This document shows, piece after piece, positions 25,566 to 33,319 of a stretch of DNA of 64,000 bases; the first letter of the stretch is position 1, and every line of letters begins with the position of its first letter. The notes under the pieces were generated by a model. That model did not search any database. It was not told where the DNA came from and saw only the letters and a program-made list of their open reading frames with translations. A program made the position numbers and the translations under genes. Source of the DNA: Streptomyces beigongshangae (GTDB lineage Bacteria; Actinomycetota; Actinomycetes; Streptomycetales; Streptomycetaceae); contig NZ_JAHKJW010000039.1 in the NCBI RefSeq assembly GCF_019710745.1, forward strand, positions 1 through 64,000. Direction: 5' to 3'.

Positions 25566-26723
25566 ATGGCCGAGGCGTACATCGTCGAAGCGGTCCGTAC
25601 ACCCGTGGGGCGTCGCGGGGGCGGCCTGGGTGGGGTCCATCCGGCCGACCTGGGCGCGCACGTCCTGAAGGCCCTGGTCGCACGCTCCGGGATCGACCCC
25701 GCCGCCGTCGAGGACGTCGTCTTCGGCTGCCTGGACGCCGTGGGACCGCAGGCCGGTGACATCGCGCGGACGTCCTGGCTGGCGGCCGGACTGCCCGAGG
25801 AGGTGCCGGGGGTGACGGTCGACCGGCAGTGCGGCTCCTCCCAGCAGGCCGTGCACTTCGCCGCCCAGGGAGTGCTCTCGGGCACGCAGGACCTCGTGGT
25901 CGCGGGCGGCGTCCAGAACATGACGCAGATCCCCATCGCCTTCGCCTCCCGCCGGGCGGCCGAGCCGCTGGGACTCACGGAGGGCCCGTTCGCCGGCAGC
26001 GAGGGGTGGCGGGCGCGGTACGGCGGACAGCCCGTCAACCAGTTCCACGGCGCCGAGCTGATCGCCGCCGAGTGGGGGATCAGCCGGCGGGACCAGGAGG
26101 AGTTCGCCCTGCGGTCCCACCGGCGGGCGCTGCGCGCGATCGACGAGGGACGCTTCGAGCGGGAGACCGTGCCGCTCGGGGACGCCACGGTCGACGAGGG
26201 ACCCCGGCGGGACACCTCGCTGGAGAAGATGGCGGGTCTGCGACCGGTGGTCGAGGGCGGCACCGTCACCGCCGCCTGCTCCTCGCAGGTGTCCGACGGG
26301 GCGGCCGCGATGCTGCTCGCCTCGGAGCGGGCCCTGCGCGAGCACGGGCTCACGCCACGCGCGCGCGTGCACCACCTCTCCGTACGGGGGGAGGACCCCG
26401 TACGGATGCTGACGGCGCCGATCCCCGCCACCGCGTACGCCCTGGAGAGGACCGGGATGCCGATCGACGGGATCGATCTCGTCGAGATCAACGAGGCGTT
26501 CGCGCCCGTCGTGCTGGCGTGGCTGAAGGAGACCGGCGCGGATCCCGACCGGGTCAACGTGAACGGGGGCGCGATCGCCCTGGGGCATCCGCTGGGCGCG
26601 ACCGGGGTGAGGCTGATGACGACCCTCCTCCATGAACTGGAGCGCAGCGGAGGGCGGTTCGGCCTGCAGACGATGTGCGAGGGCGGAGGCCAGGCGAACG
26701 TCACGATCGTCGAGCGGCTCTAG
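25566..26723 (+). CDS. fadA6: Thiolase, FadA6-like
   Basis: A 385-residue acetyl-CoA acyltransferase. The acylation cysteine is C89 in VTVDRQCGSSQQAVHFAAQG. The His is in GGAIALGHPLGATG and the second Cys in MCEGGGQANV. In the mycobacterial HIP pathway FadA6 performs thiolysis of the opened C-ring product after dehydrogenation. It begins 16 nt after kstR2 behind GGGGAG. It is convergent with ipdC across 133 bp of GC-rich short repeats. A generic beta-ketothiolase role cannot be excluded, but every neighbour points to steroid-ring breakdown. Confidence 0.88.
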   Translation: MAEAYIVEAVRTPVGRRGGGLGGVHPADLGAHVLKALVARSGIDPAAVEDVVFGCLDAVGPQAGDIARTSWLAAGLPEEVPGVTVDRQCGSSQQAVHFAAQGVLSGTQDLVVAGGVQNMTQIPIAFASRRAAEPLGLTEGPFAGSEGWRARYGGQPVNQFHGAELIAAEWGISRRDQEEFALRSHRRALRAIDEGRFERETVPLGDATVDEGPRRDTSLEKMAGLRPVVEGGTVTAACSSQVSDGAAAMLLASERALREHGLTPRARVHHLSVRGEDPVRMLTAPIPATAYALERTGMPIDGIDLVEINEAFAPVVLAWLKETGADPDRVNVNGGAIALGHPLGATGVRLMTTLLHELERSGGRFGLQTMCEGGGQANVTIVERL

Positions 26724-26834
26724 ACCGCCGCCTGCCGTCCGCCGCCGCCTGCCGTCCGCCGTCCGCCGTCCGCCAACCGTCGAGCGGCTTCCGGTCGGCC
26801 GTCGGGTGCGGGCCGGTGCGGGCCGGTGGGGGCC
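26724..26834. repeat. Short imperfect repeats between fadA6 and ipdC
   Basis: Reiterated CCGTCCGCCG words (26735-26775) are followed by repeats of GTGCGGGCCG. A 12-base word ending fadA6 (CGTCGAGCGGCT) recurs near 26778. This looks like slippage-generated spacer; it may also serve as terminator for the convergent genes. Confidence 0.4.
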
Positions 26835-26858
26835 GGTCGCGCGGTTCCCCGCGCATCT
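26835..26858 (-). repeat. Dispersed intergenic repeat copy
   Basis: On the minus strand it reads ATGCGCGGGGAACCGCGCGA and abuts the ipdC stop codon. Same family as 19083, 20016 and 32153. Confidence 0.5.
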
Positions 26859-27918
26859 AAGGGCCCCGGCCCCAGGGACCGGAGAGGGCGTCCAGTGTTC
26901 CGTGCGCCTGTGCCATCACCCGTTCCACCAGCACCTCGCACGACGGCAGGTCGTCGATCACCCCCGCCACCTGGCCCGCCGCCATGACCCCCACGTCCGT
27001 CCTCCCCTCGATCATCGCCGCGCGCAACAGCATCGGGGTGTTGGCGGCCAGGAGGACCTGGCTCCAGGTCAGGTCCCTGCCGTGTCTCGCCGCCAGGCCG
27101 TCGCGGATCATCCGGGACCAGGTGAGTCCCGAGAGCTTCCGGAAGCCGGCGGCCCGGCGCACCGCCCGGGCCAGCGTCCTCGTGCGGCCCGCTCCCTCCA
27201 GGGCGTCGACCAGGTCCGTACGGAGCATGCGGTGCGGCAGGCCGTCCACGGCGGTCGTCACCGTGACGTCCCGCACCGTGGCCGCGAGATAGCGGGCCTT
27301 CACCGCGTCCGGCACCGCCGAGTCCGAGGTGAGCAGGAAACGGGTGCCCATGGCGACCCCCGCGGCGCCGTACGCGAGTGCCGCCACCAGCCCCCGGCCG
27401 TCGAAGAAACCCCCGGCGGCGACGACGGGTACCTCCACGGCGTCCACGACCTGGGGCAGGAGCACGGTGGTGGCCACCTCGCCGGTGTGGCCGCCGCCCT
27501 CGCCGCCCTGCACGATCACCGCGTCCGCTCCCCAGGCCGCGACCTTCTCGGCGTGGCGGCGGGCCCCGACCGAGGGGACGACGAGCACGCCCGCGTCCCC
27601 GAGCTCGGCCATCAGCTCACGGGAGGGCGCGAGCGCGAAGGAGGCGACCCGCACCCCCTCCTCCACGATGATCCGCACGCGCTCGCGGGCGTCCCCCGCG
27701 TCCGCGCGCAGGTTCACCCCGAACGGCTCCCGCGTACGGGAGCGCACCTCCCGGATCGCCGTCCGCAGCCCGTCCGGCGTCATCGTCGCGGAGGCGAGGA
27801 CGCCCAGCACGCCCGCGTTCGCGGCCGCGGAGACCAGCCGCGGGCCCGCGACCCAGCCCATCCCGGTCTGCACGATCGGGTGCCGGACGCCGACGAGCCG
27901 GGTGAACGCGGTCTCCAT
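26857..27918 (-). CDS. ipdC: Nitronate monooxygenase-family flavoprotein, IpdC
   Basis: A 353-residue FMN TIM barrel of the NMO/2-nitropropane dioxygenase family. It starts METAFTRLVGVRHPIVQTGM, and FMN-binding features include VIVQGGEGGGHTGEV and VVAAGGFFDGRGLVAALAYG. In Mycobacterium, IpdC is the oxidoreductase acting on the ring C/D CoA ester before EchA20 opens ring D. The ATG overlaps the ipdB stop (ATGA). Last gene of echA20-ipdA-ipdB-ipdC. By family alone it could be called enoyl-reductase or NMO; the IpdC call depends on the operon. Confidence 0.85.
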   Translation of the reverse strand: METAFTRLVGVRHPIVQTGMGWVAGPRLVSAAANAGVLGVLASATMTPDGLRTAIREVRSRTREPFGVNLRADAGDARERVRIIVEEGVRVASFALAPSRELMAELGDAGVLVVPSVGARRHAEKVAAWGADAVIVQGGEGGGHTGEVATTVLLPQVVDAVEVPVVAAGGFFDGRGLVAALAYGAAGVAMGTRFLLTSDSAVPDAVKARYLAATVRDVTVTTAVDGLPHRMLRTDLVDALEGAGRTRTLARAVRRAAGFRKLSGLTWSRMIRDGLAARHGRDLTWSQVLLAANTPMLLRAAMIEGRTDVGVMAAGQVAGVIDDLPSCEVLVERVMAQAHGTLDALSGPWGRGP

Positions 27919-28688
27919 CAGCCCTTCACCTCCCGGTCGCGCAGGCCCCGCGGGTCGAGGACCTCGCGGATCGCCGCCAGCTCCGACGCGGACGGTTCGC
28001 GGGTGCACGGGACGTCGTCCGGGACCGTCAGCCCGAAGCCCGTCGCCGCGGCGACCTCCTCGACCGTCACCCCCGGATGCAGCGAGGCGAGCCGCATCGA
28101 GCGGTCCGGGGTCGCGAAGTCGAACACACCCAGGTTCGACACCACGCGCGGGATGCGGTGGAAACGGGTCGCCGTGGGACCGGCCGCCGCCGCGCTGTCG
28201 TACCCCACCCCGCCGACCAGGTCGACCTTCTCCACGAAGACCCGCGTCGAGTGTCCGGGCACCCAGTAGCTGACCGGGTTGTTCACCGTGTTGACGGGAC
28301 CGCCCCGCACCCCGAGCAACTGCCGGGCGGGCCGCTCCCAGTCGCCCACGCACGAGATGTTCTGGTTGCCGAAGCGGTCCAGCTGGCTCGCGCCCATCAT
28401 CACGTGCCGGCGCCCGCCGGTCACCAGCGCCAGGTGCTGCCGGTACGGCAGCCAGCCCTCCGGGGTGCCGTCGGGTCCCACCAGCATCGCCTCGCCGTCG
28501 GTCAGCAGCAGGTCGGGCGAGAAGGTGAGCCGGGCGAGGCGGGCGCCGATCGAGGGGATCGGGCCCATCGGACTGGCCAGCACCTCGCCGTCGCCCCGCC
28601 ACGCCTCGGCGCAGGCGATCACGCAGTACTCGGCGCGGGTGACGCGCTGCCGGGAACCGTCCGGGCAGACGCCCGGCGGCGCGCTCAC
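27918..28688 (-). CDS. ipdB: CoA-transferase-fold hydrolase subunit IpdB
   Basis: A 256-residue type I CoA-transferase-fold subunit. Features include TRAEYCVIACAEAWRGDGE at the start, HVMMGASQLDRFGNQNIS and VSNLGVFDFA, and the C-terminal VDVxx-type end is missing. GTG 28688 overlaps the ipdA stop (GTGA), giving equal synthesis of the two subunits. With IpdA it forms the enzyme that opens ring C hydrolytically (COCHEA-CoA hydrolase) rather than transferring CoA. In-frame sequence upstream of this GTG is an antisense-like Arg-rich stretch and was discarded. Confidence 0.87.
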   Translation of the reverse strand: MSAPPGVCPDGSRQRVTRAEYCVIACAEAWRGDGEVLASPMGPIPSIGARLARLTFSPDLLLTDGEAMLVGPDGTPEGWLPYRQHLALVTGGRRHVMMGASQLDRFGNQNISCVGDWERPARQLLGVRGGPVNTVNNPVSYWVPGHSTRVFVEKVDLVGGVGYDSAAAAGPTATRFHRIPRVVSNLGVFDFATPDRSMRLASLHPGVTVEEVAAATGFGLTVPDDVPCTREPSASELAAIREVLDPRGLRDREVKG

Positions 28689-29548
28689 CGCCCCTCCTCG
28701 TGCCAGGTCCGCACGGCGGCGCGGTAGGCCGGCTCGTCGCCCGCGAGGAACCTCCCGGCGAACTCGGGCCACGGCGTGGACGCGTAGAACCGCTGGAAGC
28801 CCTCGTCCCGGTCGTGGTCGGGCGCGCACGACGTGAAGTGCGCCCCGCCAGGCGCCTCCACGACACCCGTCACATGGAGCCGTTTGAGCAGCAGGGTCTG
28901 CGGGGGCGCGGCCTTCGTCAGCTCCGCCGTGTCGACGATCCGCTCGCAGGACACGTACGCCGCCCCGGCCGCCTCGCAGAACAGGTCGTCGAAGTACGGG
29001 TCGGGGCCCAGGTACCGGCCGTTGCCCGCCCGGTCGGCGCGGTTCACATGGACCAGCGCCGCGTCCAGCCGCAGGGCCGGCATGGCGGCGAAGGTCTCGT
29101 GCACCCCCGTCTCAGCGTCCTCGTACGGCGAAGTGACCGTGCGCAGCTCCGGGTTGACGCGCATCACGTCGGAGCCGATGCCGGCCCGCACCGGCAGGAA
29201 CGGGAGCCGGACGGCGGCCGCCCGCAGGCCCCACATGAACATCGCCTCGTCGATCTCCATCAGGTCCAGGGAGCCGCTCTCCCGCGCTGCCCGGTAGTGC
29301 GGTTCGAGCGGGACCGAGTCGAGCGTCACGAAGGGGGCGACCAGCTTCCGTATCCGCCCGGCGGCCGCCAGCATGCCGACGTCCGGGCCGCCGTACGACA
29401 CGACCGTGAGGTCGGTGACCGGTGAGCGCAGCAGCGCCCGGACGAGGGCCATCGGCTTGCGGCGGGAGCCCCAGCCCCCGATGCCGACGGTCATCCCGCT
29501 CCCCAGCCGGGCGACGGCCTCGTCGGCGGTCATCGTCTTGTCACCCAC
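28685..29548 (-). CDS. ipdA: CoA-transferase-fold hydrolase subunit IpdA
   Basis: A 287-residue alpha subunit with GSGMTVGIGGWGSRRKPMAL near the start and SYGGPDVGML. The segment LMEIDEAMFMWGLRAA (Glu at about 98 and 101) probably holds the glutamate used by IpdA for hydrolysis. Ordinary CoA-transferases put their catalytic Glu elsewhere. GTG 29548 is supported by GGAGGAGG eight nt upstream, and it overlaps the end of echA20 by 8 nt. Works with IpdB in the cytosol on the ring-opened CoA ester. Confidence 0.88.
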   Translation of the reverse strand: MGDKTMTADEAVARLGSGMTVGIGGWGSRRKPMALVRALLRSPVTDLTVVSYGGPDVGMLAAAGRIRKLVAPFVTLDSVPLEPHYRAARESGSLDLMEIDEAMFMWGLRAAAVRLPFLPVRAGIGSDVMRVNPELRTVTSPYEDAETGVHETFAAMPALRLDAALVHVNRADRAGNGRYLGPDPYFDDLFCEAAGAAYVSCERIVDTAELTKAAPPQTLLLKRLHVTGVVEAPGGAHFTSCAPDHDRDEGFQRFYASTPWPEFAGRFLAGDEPAYRAAVRTWHEEGR

Positions 29549-30293
29549 CCGACGGCCCTCCTCCCCCGAACGTGCTCCGCACCCGCCCGCCCGTGCCGCC
29601 GACGGCCGCCTCGAAGGTGAAGCCCTGCTCGAACCGGTAGCTGTGGCGCACGTCGACCGGGTCGATGCCGTTGATCGCGGCCTTGGCGAGCCGGATCAGC
29701 CGGCCGTCCTTGCCCGCGATCTCACGGGCCAGCTCCAGCACCGCCGGGCGCAGCCGGTCGCGCGCCACGACCTGCCACACCGACCCGTGCCCGTGCAGCT
29801 CGGCGGCGGTCACCGTGCGCGAGGTGTAGTACAGCGCGCGCAGCAGGTGCTGGGGCACCAGACGGGCCAGGTGCGTGGCCGCGCCCAGCGCTCCCCGGTC
29901 CAGCTCGGGCAGCCCGAACGTGGCGTCCTCGCTCGCCACGATCACGTCCGCGTTCCCCGCCAGACCTATCCCGCCGCCCAGACAGAAGCCGTGCACCTGC
30001 GCCACCACCGGCACCTCGCACTCGTACACGGCCGCGAAGGCATCGGCGCAGCCGCGGTTGGCGCCGAGCAGGGCGCTGTCGCCCTGCGCCTGTATCTCCT
30101 TGAGGTCCACGCCCGCGTTGAACCCCCGCCCCTCGGCGGCCAGCACCACACAGCGGATCCCGGGGTCGCGCCCTGCCGCGCGCACCGCGCCGGCCAGCTC
30201 GAACCAGCCGTGCACCGGCAGCGCGTTCACCGGCGGGAAGTCGACCGTGACGACGGAAATCCCTTTTTCCGGGGACGAGGTGGAGACACCCAT
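29541..30293 (-). CDS. echA20: Enoyl-CoA hydratase-family ring-opening hydrolase, EchA20
   Basis: A 250-residue crotonase-fold protein. The oxyanion-hole motifs are AAEGRGFNAGVDLKEIQ and HGFCLGGGIGLAGNADVIVA. The C-terminus VRHSYRFEQGFTFEAAVGG includes a Tyr/Phe-rich segment. In the HIP pathway EchA20 opens ring D hydrolytically. ATG 30293 lacks a good Shine-Dalgarno site. A TAGCTG box ends 8 nt before it, so translation may be nearly leaderless. Operator 2 lies 20 bp upstream. First gene of the minus-strand echA20-ipdABC transcript. Confidence 0.85.
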   Translation of the reverse strand: MGVSTSSPEKGISVVTVDFPPVNALPVHGWFELAGAVRAAGRDPGIRCVVLAAEGRGFNAGVDLKEIQAQGDSALLGANRGCADAFAAVYECEVPVVAQVHGFCLGGGIGLAGNADVIVASEDATFGLPELDRGALGAATHLARLVPQHLLRALYYTSRTVTAAELHGHGSVWQVVARDRLRPAVLELAREIAGKDGRLIRLAKAAINGIDPVDVRHSYRFEQGFTFEAAVGGTGGRVRSTFGGGGPSGG

Positions 30294-30312
30294 GGAGACA
30301 TCAGCTACCTTT

Positions 30313-30332
30313 CCACCAAACGTTTGTTAGGT
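30313..30332. promoter_or_regulatory. KstR2-like operator 2
   Basis: The sequence CCACCAAACGTTTGTTAGGT has a symmetrical core, ACCAAACGTTTGTT, and matches operator 1 at 16 of 19 positions when read on the minus strand. It lies between the divergent echA20 and SDR genes, so one repressor could control both. Confidence 0.75.
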
Positions 30333-30380
30333 GCGATCTGATGTGAAGGTAACAGCCGGCGCCGGTCAGCGGGAGGCCCT

Positions 30381-31133
30381 GTGGACAAACGGCTCGTGGT
30401 GGTCACGGGCGGGACCAGGGGCGTCGGCGCCGGAATCGCCCGGGCGTTCGCCGACACGGGGGACGAGGTCGTGGTCTGCGCACGCAGACCACCCCGAGAC
30501 CCGCTGGAAGGCGTCGGGTTCGCCCCCCTCGACCTGCGGGACCCGTCGGCGGTGCGCGCCTTCTTCGGGCGGCTGCCCCGCCTCGACGTCCTGGTCAACA
30601 ACGCCGGCGGCACCCCCCACCGGCTGCTCGCCGGGACGGAGGCCGAACGGCACGCACGCGTGATCGCCCTCAACCTCACCGCACCCCTGACGGCCTCCCT
30701 GGCGGCGTACGACGGGCTGAAGCGTGCCCGGGGCTCCGTCGTGATGATCGGCAGCGTCAGCGGGACCCGGCCCTCGCCCGGCACGGCCGCCTACGGGGCG
30801 GCCAAGGCCGGGCTGGCGAACCTGGCGCGCTCGATGGCCGTCGAGTGGGCACCGGACGTACGGGTCAACACCCTCGTGGTCGGCATGGTCCGCACCGAGC
30901 TGTCGCACCTCCACTACGGGGGAGAGGACGGCATCGGGGCCGTCTCCCGCACCGTCCCGCTGGGGAGGCTCGCCACGCCCGCGGACGTCGGCGGGGCGGC
31001 CGTCTTCCTCGCGTCGGACGCCGCCGCGTACATCACCGGCGCCGGCCTCCTCGTCCACGGCGGCGGCGAGCGGCCCGCCTTCCTGGACGCGGCGGCCGCC
31101 GACGTCGACAAGGAGGACCGCCGACATGGCTGA
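30381..31133 (+). CDS. Short-chain dehydrogenase of the ring C/D cluster (Rv3549c-like)
   Basis: A 250-residue classical SDR with TGGTRGVGAGIARAF, NNAGG and the catalytic YGAAK (AAYGAAKAGLANLARSM). It starts at GTG 30381 behind GGGAGG. In mycobacteria an SDR in the equivalent position beside echA20 belongs to the KstR2 regulon and is thought to act on later acyl-CoA intermediates; the exact step is not settled to my knowledge. The stop overlaps the following SDR gene by 8 nt. Controlled from operator 2. Confidence 0.78.
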   Translation: MDKRLVVVTGGTRGVGAGIARAFADTGDEVVVCARRPPRDPLEGVGFAPLDLRDPSAVRAFFGRLPRLDVLVNNAGGTPHRLLAGTEAERHARVIALNLTAPLTASLAAYDGLKRARGSVVMIGSVSGTRPSPGTAAYGAAKAGLANLARSMAVEWAPDVRVNTLVVGMVRTELSHLHYGGEDGIGAVSRTVPLGRLATPADVGGAAVFLASDAAAYITGAGLLVHGGGERPAFLDAAAADVDKEDRRHG

Positions 31134-32148
31134 CACGGCAGACGCAGCAGGCACGGCAGACACGGCAGACACGGCAGACACGGCAGACACGGCAACAGGG
31201 ACGAGCACGGGCACGGGCACCGCCGCCGGGATCTGCGACGGACGGGTGGTGATCGTCACGGGGGCGGGCCGCGGCCTCGGCCGCGCCCACGCGCTCGCCT
31301 TCGCGGCCGAGGGGGCACGGGTCGTCGTCAACGACCTGGGGGTCGGACCCGACGGTTCACCCGGGCCCGGCGGTTCGCCAGGGGCCGGCAGCCCGGCCCG
31401 GCAGGTCGTCGAGGAGATCACGGCGGCGGGCGGCGAGGCCGTCGCACACACCGGGGACGTCGCGACGACCGAGGGCGCCGCCTCCCTCGTCCGCACGGCG
31501 GTGGACGCCTTCGGACGGCTCGACACCCTCGTGAACAACGCCGGCTTCCTCCGCGACCGCATGCTGGTGAACCTCGACGAGGACGACTGGGACGCCGTCG
31601 TGCGCGTACACCTGAAGGGCCACTTCCTGCCGCTGAAGCACGCCGTCGCACACTGGCGGGCCGAGACGAGGGCGGGGCGGCTGCCGCGGGCACGCGTCGT
31701 CAACACCAGTTCCGGGGCGGGCCTCTCGGGTTCCGTGGGACAGGGCAACTACAGCGCGGCGAAGGCCGGCGTCATCGGGCTCACCCTGGTGGCCGCCGCC
31801 GAGACGGGCCGCTACGGGGTGCAGGTCAACGCCATCGCGCCGGCCGCGCGCACCCGGATGACCGAGACGGCCTTCGCGCAGGCCATGGCGGCACCGGACA
31901 GCGGCTTCGACGCGATGGCCCCCGAGAACGTGTCACCGCTCGTCGTCTGGCTCGGCTCCACCGCGAGCGCCGGGGTCACCGGCCGGGTCTTCGGTACGGA
32001 AGGCGGCCGGATCACGGTCATGGACGGCTGGCACCCGGGCCCCGGCGCGGACAAGGGAGCCCGGTGGACCCCCGCCGAAGCGGGCGACACGGCCCTGCGC
32101 CTCCTGGCGGCGGCACAGCCCCCGGCTCCCGTCCACGGAGCGCGGTAG
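31126..32148 (+). CDS. Short-chain dehydrogenase with ADT-repeat leader (Rv3548c-like)
   Basis: A 340-residue SDR of the multifunctional-enzyme type. It has VTGAGRGLGRAHALAFAAEGARVVVNDLGVG, NNAGFLRDRML and catalytic YSAAK in GQGNYSAAKAGVIGLTL. The first 35 residues are not part of the fold: seven 9-bp units encode ADT/AGT repeats, then a Thr/Gly run. AAGGAGG precedes ATG 31126, so the repeat really appears to be translated. An Rv3548c-like protein occurs beside the previous SDR in mycobacterial KstR2 regulons. It probably oxidises a 3-hydroxyacyl-CoA from the opened ring. Confidence 0.8.
   Translation: MADTADAAGTADTADTADTADTATGTSTGTGTAAGICDGRVVIVTGAGRGLGRAHALAFAAEGARVVVNDLGVGPDGSPGPGGSPGAGSPARQVVEEITAAGGEAVAHTGDVATTEGAASLVRTAVDAFGRLDTLVNNAGFLRDRMLVNLDEDDWDAVVRVHLKGHFLPLKHAVAHWRAETRAGRLPRARVVNTSSGAGLSGSVGQGNYSAAKAGVIGLTLVAAAETGRYGVQVNAIAPAARTRMTETAFAQAMAAPDSGFDAMAPENVSPLVVWLGSTASAGVTGRVFGTEGGRITVMDGWHPGPGADKGARWTPAEAGDTALRLLAAAQPPAPVHGAR
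31132..31194 (+). repeat. In-frame 9-bp minisatellite
   Basis: Seven tandem 9-bp units; the first and the last four are exactly GACACGGCA, the second and third differ by one to three bases. Each unit encodes Asp-Thr-Ala, so copy-number change would not shift the frame of the SDR. Confidence 0.85.
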
Positions 32149-32152
32149 CGCG

Positions 32153-32186
32153 CTCCGAAGGGGCGCGGGAAACTGCGCGATCAGCC
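32153..32186 (+). repeat. Dispersed intergenic repeat copy (fullest)
   Basis: Begins CTCCGAAGGGGCGCGGGAAA and continues with CTGCGCGATCAGCC. It lies just after the second SDR, between convergent genes. Most complete member of the family in this window. Confidence 0.6.
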
Positions 32187-32221
32187 ACAACGCGCCCGCG
32201 GTGTCCCCCGGCGGGCGACCT

Positions 32222-33121
32222 TCACGTGTCGCACTCCAGCACCGTCCGGCACAGCCCGCACCGGGCCCGTACCGGCCCCCGCACCGGCACCCGTATCCGC
32301 TGATGGCAGGTGGGACAGGGGAACGAGACCCGCAGTGGCCCCCGCCCGTCCGGCGTGAAGGCGTACGGGGCGCTGTCCGCGGACACCCGGGCCACGGCCC
32401 GGTCCTGCGCACGGCGCCGGTCCCGCGCGTAGCGCCGCCGTCCCGCCCACCCGGCGGCCGCCAGAGGCGGCTGCCGCCCGTCCTCGCGGGCCCGCGCCAT
32501 GCCCCGGGTGTACGCCGTGTACGCCTGTGCGCTGGTGAACCAGGTGGCCGGGTCCTCACCGAACACCAGGGACCGCTTGGCCAGCACGTACCCGAACTCC
32601 TCCGGCGTCAGATAGCCGAGCTTCTGCGAGGACGACGCGTCCTCCCGGTACGCGTCGAGCAGCAGCCACCCCGCGCCGAGGTACGTCGTCGCCGTGTCCG
32701 TGAGGATCTCGTTGTCGCGGGTGCCCGGGAAGGACAGCCCGAGGCGGTGCAGGTAGACATGCATCACCTCGTGCGCCAGCGCCGCGCCGATGTCCCGCCG
32801 GTGGGTACGGAAGCGGTCGTTCAGCTCGATGAAGTACTCCGGGCCCGCGGCCAGTTCGACACTCGCCGCGTACCGCATCTCGCGGAAGCCCACGATCATC
32901 CGGGCGTCCGGCAGCCTGAAGTGGCGCACCAGCTCACGGGCCACCCGCTGGGCGCCCGGATACAGGTCGTCCGTGTCGTGGAACGCCACGTCGACAGGGG
33001 GGACGCTCGTGGCGAACGTCCGGACCGTGTCGTACGAGAGCCGTCTGTACAGCGCGGTGACCGCCGCCCGCACCGTCTCCAGGTGGGGGTAGCCGTGCTC
33101 GACCGGACCGTCGTTCGTCAC
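32222..33121 (-). CDS. HExxH putative metalloprotease with C-terminal zinc ribbon
   Basis: A 299-residue protein with no signal peptide. The metal motif is AALAHEVMHVYLH (HEVMH), and a possible third ligand region is DNEILTDTATTYLGAG, where the Glu or Asp may complete the site. The C-terminus after an Arg-rich linker is a zinc ribbon, CPTCH ... CGLC. Start is GTG 33121; the frame closes just upstream. I do not recognise a characterised family. It resembles cytosolic gluzincin-like hypothetical proteins in actinobacteria. It is divergent from the secreted trypsin gene, with no operon partner. Confidence 0.65.
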   Translation of the reverse strand: MTNDGPVEHGYPHLETVRAAVTALYRRLSYDTVRTFATSVPPVDVAFHDTDDLYPGAQRVARELVRHFRLPDARMIVGFREMRYAASVELAAGPEYFIELNDRFRTHRRDIGAALAHEVMHVYLHRLGLSFPGTRDNEILTDTATTYLGAGWLLLDAYREDASSSQKLGYLTPEEFGYVLAKRSLVFGEDPATWFTSAQAYTAYTRGMARAREDGRQPPLAAAGWAGRRRYARDRRRAQDRAVARVSADSAPYAFTPDGRGPLRVSFPCPTCHQRIRVPVRGPVRARCGLCRTVLECDT

Positions 33122-33319
33122 GCCCGTACCCCCATGGAGGTTCCGAACCTCCTCCCACCTTAGAGGGGCGCGAGCGGATTCTCATTGGTTGGGTTCGCTG
33201 TCCGTCACGTGACATCTACCCTTGCCCTCACGGTCGCATGATCTTCATACTTCTGTGCACTCTCCTGTGCGCCCAGTCACCTGCGCGCACCCCCCCGTGA
33301 ACTCGTGAAAGGGAACCTG

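Noticed and set aside
27918..29548. Calling IpdA/IpdB a 3-oxoacid or glutaconate CoA-transferase
   Set aside because: They share that fold, but the neighbours echA20, ipdC, kstR2 and fadA6 and the Glu-bearing DEAMFMWGLR segment fit the hydrolytic IpdAB pair better.
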